Of a stretch of 64,000 nt of DNA, positions 7,757 to 15,767 are shown one piece after another. This DNA comes from Parahaliea mediterranea (GTDB taxonomy: Bacteria > Pseudomonadota > Gammaproteobacteria > Pseudomonadales > Halieaceae). The notes under the pieces are model-generated. The model was given only the letters and a program-made list of their open reading frames with translations. It made no database searches and was not told the DNA's origin. Numbering within the stretch: the stretch's first letter is position 1; each line of letters starts with the position of its first letter. Both the position numbers and the translations under genes were made by a program. The DNA is taken from positions 1-64,000 of the forward strand of contig NZ_QEWO01000001.1 in assembly GCF_003402235.1 (NCBI RefSeq), in the 5' to 3' direction.

Positions 7757-9127
7757 TTACCGCCATGGGGAGATAACCTCGGCCTGTCGGCGTTTGGTGC
7801 TGTACATCATCTCATCCGCGCGGGCGAGCAGCTCCTTCACACTGGTGTCCTGGCCGTAGCATGCGGCGTAGCCAATGCTGATGGAGGGGTGGATAACCTC
7901 GTCGTGCCAGGGCAGGGTGCTGGCCTGCAGGTGGCGGCGGATTTTCTCGATAATGGCTTCCGCCTGTTGCCGCTCGCTGACCCGGTGCAGGATAACGATA
8001 AACTCGTCGCCGCCGAGGCGGGCCACCGTGTCCGCCGAGCGCACAGCCTGCTGCAATTGCCTGGCAACATGCACCAGCAATGCGTCGCCGGCCTCGTGGC
8101 CAAGGCTGTCGTTGACAGCCTTGAACCGGTTGAGGTCGATCAGCAACAGTGTAAATTTTGCCGGCTTGGCGCCACCGGACACCAGCGAGTGCAACTGGGC
8201 CATGACAAAGCGCCGGTTGGGGATCTGGGTCAGTTCGTCGATCAGCGCCGCATTGCGACTCAGGCGATAGGCGCGAAACAGCAGTACGATCGAGGTGATG
8301 ATCAGGGCCGTGACGGCAAGTGCGATACCACGAATCATCGCCACCGCGCGGTTCAGTCCCGGGGCGGTGCTACTGTGGTGGCGAGCCGCCAGCTGCCATT
8401 CATCGGAAGGGGTATTCACGGGCAACTGGATATCCGGCTCGGCAAAAACCGAGGCGTCGCCGTAGATGGTTACGGGTTGTCCTGTTTCCAGATCCTGTCG
8501 CTGCAACGCGACCGAGGCCCCCTTGATGGCGGCTAGCCCGGATGCCTTTATGATGTTGTTAAAGCCCATCACCACACTGACCGACCCCCAGTAGTCCCGG
8601 TTGTTGGGAAAGTCGCGGAAGATGGGGAAGCGGGCAATCATGGCACTGCCGCCCTGCACCAGTTCCACCGGGCCGGCGATGTACACGTCTTCGGATTCCC
8701 GCGCGCGCTGTATAGAGCGCATCTGCTCCGGCACGGTGCGAAAGTCCAGGCCCAGTGCCTTTTCGTTGCCTTCGATCGGGTAAATCCTTGAAATCACGTC
8801 ATCGGGCGCAATGCCTACGTTGCGCAGTGTGTCGGATTTTTCAAATAGCCGCGCGGCTACGGACTCCCACCGGTTTTCGGTGAGATCTGGGTCCATGGTG
8901 ATGAAACTGGCCAGGCTGTCGGACAGGTAGGTGTTGCGCAGTATTTCGGCTTCCAGGCGGGTGCGGGCCAGGGCGACGGCCTGGGAGGTCTGCTCGCGCT
9001 CCAGGCTGATGGCGCGTTCCCGGAACAACCTGACGAAGGATTCCTCGGCATAAATCCCAAAGCCCACCAGGGCGAACATGCCAAAAGAAAATGCGGCCTT
9101 GTTACGTCGTGTGAGTGCGGTCGCCAT
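7757..9127 (-). CDS. Membrane diguanylate cyclase with CHASE-type periplasmic sensor
   Basis: The product (456 residues from the ATG at 9127, preceded by AGGA) has a first transmembrane helix (about 10-30), a CHASE-like periplasmic region with the FRTVPEQMRSIQRA type of motif, a second transmembrane helix and a C-terminal GGDEF domain. The catalytic motif GGDEF (372-376) is intact. RSAD lies five residues before it, so the inhibitory c-di-GMP site (RxxD) is present. It should make c-di-GMP in response to an extracellular signal, with product feedback. It is convergent with the LLM gene at 7741 and stands alone. Confidence 0.9.
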   Translation of the reverse strand: MATALTRRNKAAFSFGMFALVGFGIYAEESFVRLFRERAISLEREQTSQAVALARTRLEAEILRNTYLSDSLASFITMDPDLTENRWESVAARLFEKSDTLRNVGIAPDDVISRIYPIEGNEKALGLDFRTVPEQMRSIQRARESEDVYIAGPVELVQGGSAMIARFPIFRDFPNNRDYWGSVSVVMGFNNIIKASGLAAIKGASVALQRQDLETGQPVTIYGDASVFAEPDIQLPVNTPSDEWQLAARHHSSTAPGLNRAVAMIRGIALAVTALIITSIVLLFRAYRLSRNAALIDELTQIPNRRFVMAQLHSLVSGGAKPAKFTLLLIDLNRFKAVNDSLGHEAGDALLVHVARQLQQAVRSADTVARLGGDEFIVILHRVSERQQAEAIIEKIRRHLQASTLPWHDEVIHPSISIGYAACYGQDTSVKELLARADEMMYSTKRRQAEVISPWR

Positions 9128-9245
9128 GATCCTGGGGCTACTTGCCAAAATGGCAGCGTAGCCCAAGCCAGGCGGGTATTCAAAAGCCCCGGCACCCCAT
9201 TTTGGCAGTTGCGCGCCCACCCGGGCGGGGGTAGCCGGGTGGGTG

Positions 9246-10259
9246 TTACAGCACCAGTTCGGCCATGGTGCGCATCAGGTTGAGGTCGCCGTGAATGAGC
9301 AAGCTGGTCACCGGTGAGCGCTGCCAGTCCTTGAGCTTCTCGCGGATGCGCTCCTTCGGCCCGCACAGGGAGATTTCATCGGCGAAGGCATCCGGCACAC
9401 AGGCGATGGCCTCGTCCCGCTTGCCCTCGAAAAACAGGTTCTGGATGGTCTCTGCCTCCGCTTCAAAGCCCATGCGGGCCATCAGCTCCTTGTGGAAATT
9501 GCGCTGCTTGGAACCCATGCCCCCAATGTAAAAGCCGAGCATGGCCTTCACCGGGTACAGGGCGGTGGCTAGGTCATCGTGCAGGTTCACCATCACCGTG
9601 CTGGCAATTTCGAAGTTCGCCGGGGCATTGGCGAGCTGGTCGGCGTACACCTCTTGGCGGTAAGGGGAGTAGTAGAGCGGCAGCCAACCATCGGCAATGT
9701 CGGCGGTCTGGGTGACGTTCTTGGGGCCCTCGGCGCCGATGAAAATGGGCAGGTCGGCGCGCAGGGGGTGGGTGATGGACTTTAAAGGCTTGCCCATGCC
9801 CCAGGCCCTGTCGCCGTGGTAGGGCAGGGGATAGAACTCCCCGTCGGAGGTCACCGGGCCCTCGCGCCGCAGCACCTGGCGAATAATGTCCACGTACTCA
9901 CGGGTGCGGGTCAGGGGCTTGGCGTAGGGCTGGCCGTACCAGCCTTCCACCACCTGCGGGCCAGATACGCCGAGCCCGAGGATCATGCGCCCGCCGGACA
10001 GGTGGTCCAGCGCCAGGGCCGCCATGGCGCAGGCGGTGGGGGTGCGGGCCGACAGCTGCGCCACCGAGGTGCCAAGGCGAATGCGAGAGGTCTTGGCGCC
10101 AATCCAGGCCAGCGGGGTAAAGCAGTCATTGCCCCAGGATTCGGCCGTCCACACCGAGTCGTAACCCAGATTCTCCGCCTCCACGGCCCGTTCGATAAAA
10201 TCCGGTGGCGGCGCGGCGCCCCAGTAGCCCAGCTGCAGTCCCAGTTTCAGTTGTCCCAT
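9246..10259 (-). CDS. LLM-class (F420/flavin-dependent) oxidoreductase, TIGR03559-like
   Basis: A 337-residue luciferase-like barrel that begins with LKLGLQLGYWGA. It carries GYDSVWTAESWG, RIRLGTSVAQL and LDHLSGGRMILGLGVSGPQ, all typical of the subfamily annotated TIGR03559. AGGGAA lies eight bases before the ATG. It is not in an operon with the first LLM gene: the diguanylate cyclase on the same strand begins 119 bp past its stop. The substrate is unknown; relatives act on lipids or xenobiotics in actinobacteria. Confidence 0.88.
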   Translation of the reverse strand: MGQLKLGLQLGYWGAAPPPDFIERAVEAENLGYDSVWTAESWGNDCFTPLAWIGAKTSRIRLGTSVAQLSARTPTACAMAALALDHLSGGRMILGLGVSGPQVVEGWYGQPYAKPLTRTREYVDIIRQVLRREGPVTSDGEFYPLPYHGDRAWGMGKPLKSITHPLRADLPIFIGAEGPKNVTQTADIADGWLPLYYSPYRQEVYADQLANAPANFEIASTVMVNLHDDLATALYPVKAMLGFYIGGMGSKQRNFHKELMARMGFEAEAETIQNLFFEGKRDEAIACVPDAFADEISLCGPKERIREKLKDWQRSPVTSLLIHGDLNLMRTMAELVL

Positions 10260-10434
10260 GTCGACGCTTCCCTGTTATCGCGTGTTCTGCGGTTATTCAG
10301 CTCTCTACTTTACGGCGCTGCCCGCTAACTGCAATCAGCCGTGGAGGCCAGCCGCTGTGGCAGGAACGCTCACGCCGGTGTTATTTGCCGGGTCGATTGG
10401 ATAGACTTTGCCGTCCCCCCGGCCGGAGATTTCC

Positions 10435-10923
10435 ATGAGCAAACTCACCCACCTTGATGACAGTGGCGCCGCCCGCATGGTGGACGTGGGCGCCAAGGCC
10501 GAAACAACCCGCGAAGCGGTTGCCCAGGCCCGGGTTGCCATGTTGCCGCAAACCCTGGCCCTGCTGCTTTCAGGCGGCCACAAAAAGGGCGATGTGTTTG
10601 CCGTGGCCCGGGTGGCGGGCATCCAGGGCGCCAAGAAGTGCCCGGACCTGATCCCCCTTTGCCACCCGCTGATGCTGAACAGCGTCAGTGTGGATTTCGA
10701 GCCCGATGAAGCCAACAGCGAAGTTCGCATCATTGCCCGCTGTCGGGTATCGGGCAAAACCGGCGTTGAAATGGAGGCGCTCACAGCCGCGTCGGTGGCT
10801 GCGCTTACCCTCTACGATATGTGCAAGGCGGTGGACCGGGGGATGGAGATTCGCAGTGTGGCCCTGCTGGAAAAGCAGGGTGGCAAAAGCGGCCACTGGC
10901 AGCGTGAGGGGAGCGACGCATGA
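10435..10923 (+). CDS. moaC: Cyclic pyranopterin monophosphate synthase MoaC
   Basis: MoaC turns the MoaA product (3',8-cyclo-7,8-dihydro-GTP) into cyclic pyranopterin monophosphate in molybdenum cofactor synthesis. The 162-residue product shows the family blocks [31 protein letters not shown] (substrate-binding region) and [13 protein letters not shown], and has the usual length. The ATG at 10435 gives the classic MSKLTH start and follows CGGAG; an upstream in-frame codon at 10408 would add nine odd residues. The stop overlaps the moaD start. No moaA or moaB lies here, so those steps are encoded elsewhere. Confidence 0.97.
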   Translation: MSKLTHLDDSGAARMVDVGAKAETTREAVAQARVAMLPQTLALLLSGGHKKGDVFAVARVAGIQGAKKCPDLIPLCHPLMLNSVSVDFEPDEANSEVRIIARCRVSGKTGVEMEALTAASVAALTLYDMCKAVDRGMEIRSVALLEKQGGKSGHWQREGSDA

Positions 10924-11168
10924 TTCAGGTGCGCTTCTTCGCCCGGGTGCGCGAGGCGCTCGGCACCGACGGCCTGCAACTGGACGCCAGCGACGCGCCG
11001 GATCTGGATACCCTGCAGGCCGCGCTACTGGCGCGTGGCGAGCCCTGGGCAACGGTGCTGGCCGAGCCGAACCTGCTGCGGGCGGTGAATCACGAGGTGG
11101 CATACGGCAATGTGCCGCTGGCCGCGGGCGATGAAGTGGCCTTTTACCCGCCGGTGACCGGGGGCTAG
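10920..11168 (+). CDS. moaD: Molybdopterin synthase small subunit MoaD
   Basis: The 82-residue ubiquitin-fold sulfur carrier ends in the required Gly-Gly (PPVTGG). Its C-terminus is adenylated by MoeB and thiocarboxylated, then donates sulfur to precursor Z within the MoaD-MoaE complex. The start overlaps the moaC stop (ATGA) and moaE starts one base after its stop, so the three genes are translationally coupled. Confidence 0.95.
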   Translation: MIQVRFFARVREALGTDGLQLDASDAPDLDTLQAALLARGEPWATVLAEPNLLRAVNHEVAYGNVPLAAGDEVAFYPPVTGG

Positions 11169-11169
11169 T

Positions 11170-11610
11170 GTGGGCATTCGCGTTCAGGTGCAAGCGCAGG
11201 ACTTTGACCCCCTGCAACTGCAGCGCGCGCTCGAAGGCGATGACGCCGGCGCTGTGGTCACCTTCACCGGCTACGTGAAGGCCGGGGCGGCGGCGGTCAC
11301 CGCCATCGAGTTGGAACACTATCCCGGCATGACCGAGCGTAGCATCGAGGCCATTGCCCGCGAGGCCACCGCGCGCTGGCAGCTGAAGGGCGTTAGCGTT
11401 GTTCACCGCATCGGCCGGCTGGCCTGCGGCGCGCAGATTGTCTGGGTGGGCGCCAGCGCCACCCACCGCGGCGAGGCTTTCGCCGGTTGCGAATTTGTCA
11501 TGGATTACCTGAAAACCCGGGCGCCCTTCTGGAAGAAAGAGCTCGGCGCCTTCGGCGAGCAGTGGGTAGAGGCCCGCGACGCCGACCACGAGCGGGCGGG
11601 GCGCTGGTGA
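11170..11610 (+). CDS. moaE: Molybdopterin synthase catalytic subunit MoaE
   Basis: The 146-residue large subunit inserts two sulfurs into precursor Z to make molybdopterin. Conserved features are GAVVTFTGYVK near the start, VVHRIGRLACG (MoaE beta strand), VGASATHRGEAF and the catalytic lysine segment LKTRAPFWKKE. It uses a GTG start at 11170 directly after the moaD stop. Its length matches the family (about 150). Confidence 0.96.
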   Translation: MGIRVQVQAQDFDPLQLQRALEGDDAGAVVTFTGYVKAGAAAVTAIELEHYPGMTERSIEAIAREATARWQLKGVSVVHRIGRLACGAQIVWVGASATHRGEAFAGCEFVMDYLKTRAPFWKKELGAFGEQWVEARDADHERAGRW

Positions 11611-11694
11611 CACCACCTGAATGGGGGATGCCTGCCCCCGTAGCGGCGCCGATAATGAACAACAGGCAAACACACCTTGGAAGGACAGGGGAAT

Positions 11695-12165
11695 ATGGAA
11701 GGACGTGAATTGAGAAACGCGCTGGGGCGGTTTGCCACCGGCGTCTGCATTATCACCACCACCACCGAAGAGCGGGTGCCCATCGGCATGACCGCCAATT
11801 CATTCGCCGCGGTGTCGCTGGAGCCGCCGCTGGTGCTGTGGAGCCTGCAGAACAATTCGGAGGTGTACCGTGACTACGCCGCCGCCCGCTATTTCAACAT
11901 CAATGTGCTGTCCAGCGAACAGCAGGCCCTGTCCAACCAGTACGCGCGCAAGGGCGACCACGCCGTTGCCAGCGAGCACTATCGCCCCGGAAAGTATGGC
12001 GCGCCGGTGATTCGCAACGCACTGGTGACCTTCGAGTGCGAACTGGACGCCACCCACGCCGGCGGCGACCACCTGATTATCGTTGGCCGCGTGCTCAACA
12101 TGACCCACCGCCCCACCGGCAAACCGCTGCTGTTCTACGGCGGCGCCTACGGCGAAATCCACTGA
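11695..12165 (+). CDS. Flavin reductase family protein (HpaC-like)
   Basis: The 156-residue protein is a flavin reductase-like FMN-binding split barrel. Typical segments are LGRFATGVCIITT, IGMTANSFAAVSLEPPLVLW (the SF..VSLxPPL signature) and a final HRPTGKPLLFYGG. It would supply reduced FMN or FAD to a two-component monooxygenase; no oxygenase partner is adjacent, though LLM-type enzymes lie nearby. The ATG at 11695 has GGACAGGGGAAT before it; a TTG at 11677 is less likely. It may be read through from moaE, 84 bp upstream. Confidence 0.9.
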   Translation: MEGRELRNALGRFATGVCIITTTTEERVPIGMTANSFAAVSLEPPLVLWSLQNNSEVYRDYAAARYFNINVLSSEQQALSNQYARKGDHAVASEHYRPGKYGAPVIRNALVTFECELDATHAGGDHLIIVGRVLNMTHRPTGKPLLFYGGAYGEIH

Positions 12166-12175
12166 GGTCTGTCGG

Positions 12176-12208
12176 CGCCCCGGTGATGTGACTATACTGG
12201 GGCGTTTT
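12176..12208 (+). terminator. Possible terminator overlapping a -10 box upstream of the Nudix gene
   Basis: CGCCCC (12176-12181) and GGGGCG (12199-12204) could pair across a 17-base loop and are followed by TTTT. The loop contains TATACT (12193-12198), a good -10 hexamer for the Nudix gene starting at 12231. Either reading or both could be right; the -35 is weak. Confidence 0.3.
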
Positions 12209-12230
12209 AACCGGCCGTGATTGCCACACC

Positions 12231-12779
12231 ATGAATTTCTGCTCCAGTTGCGGCAGCGCCGTATCCCTTACCATCCCCGCCGGGGACGATCGCGAGCGCT
12301 ACGTCTGCGTCTCCTGCGAGACCATTCACTACACCAACCCCCGGGTGATTGTGGGCTGCCTGCCGGTGCACGAGGGCCGCGTGCTGCTGTGCCGCCGCGC
12401 CATCGAGCCGCGGCGCAACTTCTGGACCCTGCCGGCGGGGTTCATGGAAAACGGCGAAACCAGCGCCGCCGGGGCCGCGCGGGAAACCTGGGAAGAGGCC
12501 GAAGCCAAGGCCATCGACCTGCGGCTCTACCGCATTTTTGATGTGCCCCACATCAGCCAGCTCTACATGTTCTACCGCTGCGGTCTGCAAGACGGCCAGT
12601 TCGGCGCCGGGCCGGAAAGCCTGGAATCGGCCCTGTTTGACGAGGCGGACATCCCCTGGGACGAGATCGCCTTTCCGGTGGTGTACAAAGCCCTCAAGGA
12701 GTACTTCGCGGACCGGCGCAACGGCGACTACCCGGTGCGGGTGTCGGCCATCGAGCGTTTGAAGCGGCCGCCGGCCTGA
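12231..12779 (+). CDS. Nudix hydrolase with N-terminal zinc ribbon
   Basis: The 182-residue protein starts with a zinc ribbon (Cys4, Cys7, Cys26, Cys29), followed by a Nudix domain. The Nudix box reads GFMENGETSAAGAARETWEE, keeping the REx2EE metal-binding core. This layout matches the zinc-ribbon Nudix proteins related to NADH or ADP-ribose pyrophosphatases, which hydrolyse a nucleoside diphosphate linked to another group. The exact substrate is not clear. It is followed 13 bases later by the acyltransferase gene, so the two may be cotranscribed. Confidence 0.93.
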   Translation: MNFCSSCGSAVSLTIPAGDDRERYVCVSCETIHYTNPRVIVGCLPVHEGRVLLCRRAIEPRRNFWTLPAGFMENGETSAAGAARETWEEAEAKAIDLRLYRIFDVPHISQLYMFYRCGLQDGQFGAGPESLESALFDEADIPWDEIAFPVVYKALKEYFADRRNGDYPVRVSAIERLKRPPA

Positions 12780-12792
12780 GGACATCCCCCTA

Positions 12793-14802
12793 GTGCAGTA
12801 TCGCGCGGATATTGACGGGCTGAGAACCATCGCCGTTCTCGCCGTTGTGCTGTTTCATCTGGATGTGCCCGGCTTCTCCGGCGGCTTTGTCGGGGTCGAT
12901 GTCTTTTTTGTGATCTCCGGCTACCTGATCACCAGCATCATCGCCGGCAAGATCGCCGGCGGTGGCTTCAGCCTGGGTGAGTTCTACGCCCGGCGCGTAC
13001 AGCGCCTGTTCCCGCCGCTGATCGTGACGGTGGCGGCCACCTTCCTGGCGGCCAGCCTGATTGTAGAGCCCTTCGACCTGATCGCCATCGGCCGCTCCGC
13101 CGTGGCAGCTTTGTTCAGCGTTTCCAACATGGTGTTCTTCTCGGAGGCGGGGTACTGGGATACCGCGTCTCACTTAAAGCCCCTGCTGCATACCTGGTCG
13201 CTGGGCATTGAAGAGCAGTTTTACCTGATCTGGCCGGCCTTGCTGCTGTGGTACCTCGGCAAACCCCGCCGGGGAGGGCTGGGCGCGCTGGTGGCGGTGA
13301 TCTTCCTTGTGGGCCTTGCCGCGTGCATTTGGTGGAGCCTGCGGGACCCTTCCGCGGCGTTTTACCTGCTGCCGTTCCGGGCCTTTGAATTTGCCATGGG
13401 CGCCGCTGTCATCTGCATTGCGCGATGGCCCGCCTTTGTGCGACTGGCCGAGCGCCGCGGTGTCGCCGATGCCCTGACGCTGGCCGGCCTTGCCCTGATT
13501 GCCGGCAGTGTCTACGGCTTTGACGCCAGCACCCTGTTCCCGGGCTGGGCGGTGTTGCTGCCAACGTCGGGCAGTGTACTGGTGCTGCTGGGCGGTGCGG
13601 TGCGCGCCGGGCCTGTCGCCGGGCTGCTGCTGGGTAACCGCGCCAGCCTCTGGATTGGCAAAGTGTCTTACTCGATGTACCTCGTACACTGGCCGCCCAT
13701 TGCCCTGTACCGCTATCACAGCGGTGCAGAAGCCCTGCACTGGCCGGTGCAACTGGCCCTGGGCCTGGCAACCCTGCTGGCGACACTGGCGCTGCACTAC
13801 GGGGTTGAACGCCGTTTTTACCAGCGCCACCTGGGCGACGCTACCAGCAATGGTGGACGAACCTCACTCCGGCGGCCCACGCTTGCGATACTTTGCACCT
13901 CGGCCCTGCTGGCCCTGTTGCCGGCATCCGCCTGGCTGGGCGATGGCTGGTCCTGGCGCCAGCCCGATAACCAGCTGTCGGTAGCGCAGGTGGAGCAGGG
14001 CATGAAGGATCGCTTCAAGCGCATTCGCAAGGCCTGCACGGTCACCAAGTGGGATAGCCCCAAGCGCTGCGCCCTTGATAAGCCCATTCAGGTGCTGACC
14101 TTCGGCAATTCCCACGAGCCGGACGCCTACAACTTCCTGTATGCCAGCTACGGCAAGGCCGATGACATCAACCTGATGACCTTCGGCAGCACCAACAACT
14201 GCCCCAATCTACAGGGCGGCGACGGGGTGTACACCAGCACCAACGAGCGCTGCGCCAGGCGCTTCAAGGCGCTGTTTCAGGACGGCCTGCCGGAATCCCT
14301 GGATGTGATTGTGTACGCGACGGAGCGCCCCTTCATTCCGGTGCGGCAAATCCACCTGGACGTGATTCGCGATTTGCTGGCGCGAAACCCCGGCATACAG
14401 GTGGTGACCGTCAGCGGTTACATCGTCAGCAACCAGCCCTGCTGGCGCCTGGTGAACCGCAGCGGCTCGGCGGCGGCCTGCGCGGCAGAGGAGAACGTCG
14501 CCTACTTTGGTGACCAGCCCTCGCGCTGGCGCCTGTACGAGCCCTTCATGGCGCTGACTGACCTGTTCATCGACCGCGTTGAATTGCTGTGCCCGCAACG
14601 GAAGCTGGAAAACTGCGCCACACAGGCGCCGGACGCTACGCCCATGTTCTACGACGAACATCACTTGTCGGTGGAGTTTTCTGAATATGCCGGCGCGCTG
14701 TATGAACAGCGCCACCCGGACTTTCTGCGCAAGCTGGTGACCGGCGGTAGCGGCAGCGCCGTTGAAGGTGCCCGCAAGACGAACCACACCAACGCGCCGT
14801 AG
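12793..14802 (+). CDS. OafA/YrhL-type membrane acyltransferase with C-terminal SGNH domain
   Basis: The 669-residue protein opens with YRADIDGLRTIAVLAVVLFH, the hallmark of acyltransferase-3 enzymes, and has about ten transmembrane helices to residue 370. The C-terminal soluble half is an SGNH-like domain (TFGNSHEPDAYN for block I, FYDEHHLS for the late Asp-His block). Such fusions O-acetylate surface polysaccharides: the membrane part moves the acetyl group across the membrane and the SGNH part transfers it in the periplasm. The start is a GTG at 12793 with GAGGA upstream. Confidence 0.92.
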   Translation: MQYRADIDGLRTIAVLAVVLFHLDVPGFSGGFVGVDVFFVISGYLITSIIAGKIAGGGFSLGEFYARRVQRLFPPLIVTVAATFLAASLIVEPFDLIAIGRSAVAALFSVSNMVFFSEAGYWDTASHLKPLLHTWSLGIEEQFYLIWPALLLWYLGKPRRGGLGALVAVIFLVGLAACIWWSLRDPSAAFYLLPFRAFEFAMGAAVICIARWPAFVRLAERRGVADALTLAGLALIAGSVYGFDASTLFPGWAVLLPTSGSVLVLLGGAVRAGPVAGLLLGNRASLWIGKVSYSMYLVHWPPIALYRYHSGAEALHWPVQLALGLATLLATLALHYGVERRFYQRHLGDATSNGGRTSLRRPTLAILCTSALLALLPASAWLGDGWSWRQPDNQLSVAQVEQGMKDRFKRIRKACTVTKWDSPKRCALDKPIQVLTFGNSHEPDAYNFLYASYGKADDINLMTFGSTNNCPNLQGGDGVYTSTNERCARRFKALFQDGLPESLDVIVYATERPFIPVRQIHLDVIRDLLARNPGIQVVTVSGYIVSNQPCWRLVNRSGSAAACAAEENVAYFGDQPSRWRLYEPFMALTDLFIDRVELLCPQRKLENCATQAPDATPMFYDEHHLSVEFSEYAGALYEQRHPDFLRKLVTGGSGSAVEGARKTNHTNAP

Positions 14803-14837
14803 GCGAGCCAGCGGCGGCGCCGCGTGGCAGCGCCCGG

Positions 14838-15722
14838 TTAAATGGTGAGAATACGGCGCAGCAGGCTGTCGTCACGGCGCCGCTGTTCGCGCACGCGCAG
14901 TAACTCGCCCAGCTGTTCCTCGATCTGTTCTGCCACCTGGTCGCGGATTTTTCGCTGCTGGGCTTTGGTGGGGGTTTTACCGGCGTAGGCGGCAAGGTCC
15001 ACCGGCTCGCCAAAGCCGATGTAGCAGCGCTGGGGGCGGGGCAGCAGGGTGCCCAGGGCGCCGCGGGGAATGGGCGGCAGCATGTCGGTGCGGGTGTTTT
15101 CATCCAGCAGGCCAAGGCGGTTCAGCAGGCGCCCCAGGGCGGAGTCCGGCAACTCGTCGCTTTCAATCCAGTGGTCGTAAAACTCGTCGGGGCCCACCAT
15201 GCCAAAGGGCATGATGGTGTAGCCCATGCGGGCTGCCAGCCGTACAAAGCCGTAGCGCTCCTTCCATTGCAGCTCGTACATGGCGCTGGCGGGCTTGACG
15301 GCCTCGTGGGCGCCGCCGGGGAACACCAGCAGGTCGTGCCCGGCCTCCATCAGCGCCTCGCAAACCTGTGGGTGGCCCATCACCGCGCCCCAGCGCAACA
15401 GGGCATCGCCCAGGGTTTTATTGCTCCACAGAAAGCGGTCGCCCATGGGGCGCACCACGCGCCCGAGGGCATTGTGAATGGTGGGGGAAAACACCCAGCC
15501 GTCCAGGGCGAACAGCGAGTGATTGCCGATAAACAGGCAGGGCTGCTCCGGCACCCGTTCGCCATGCAGTACGCTTGGCCTGAAAAGTTTTTGCAATACC
15601 TTGAACATCAGCGCCAGCTGGCGGTCGGCGATCAGTTCGGAATCCAGTGCCGCGTCGATGTGGGCGGCCAGGGCGGCGTCGTCGGCCAGAGGGTCGTTGT
15701 TGCTGGAAAAATCTATCGGCAC
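14838..15722 (-). CDS. PlsC-like lysophospholipid acyltransferase family protein
   Basis: The 294-residue protein has the acyltransferase blocks FIGNHSLFALDG (His68, Asp74; spacing HX5D rather than the usual HX4D) and LVFPGGAHEA (in place of the common PEGTR). It is more like the diacylglycerol-acyltransferase-related branch of the family than classical PlsC. It probably acylates a lysolipid at the inner membrane. The GTG start at 15722 has GGAG nine bases upstream. It follows ptsP by 45 bp on the same strand and is likely in its operon. Confidence 0.85.
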   Translation of the reverse strand: MPIDFSSNNDPLADDAALAAHIDAALDSELIADRQLALMFKVLQKLFRPSVLHGERVPEQPCLFIGNHSLFALDGWVFSPTIHNALGRVVRPMGDRFLWSNKTLGDALLRWGAVMGHPQVCEALMEAGHDLLVFPGGAHEAVKPASAMYELQWKERYGFVRLAARMGYTIMPFGMVGPDEFYDHWIESDELPDSALGRLLNRLGLLDENTRTDMLPPIPRGALGTLLPRPQRCYIGFGEPVDLAAYAGKTPTKAQQRKIRDQVAEQIEEQLGELLRVREQRRRDDSLLRRILTI

Positions 15723-15767
15723 AGGCTTTGCTCCGTGATCTGGCGTGTGGTTCTTGCAGTATAGGCG

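Noticed and set aside
10260-10434. Molybdenum cofactor riboswitch upstream of moaC
   Set aside because: I could not match the expected conserved stems by eye, and the gap is divided by a gene on the other strand.
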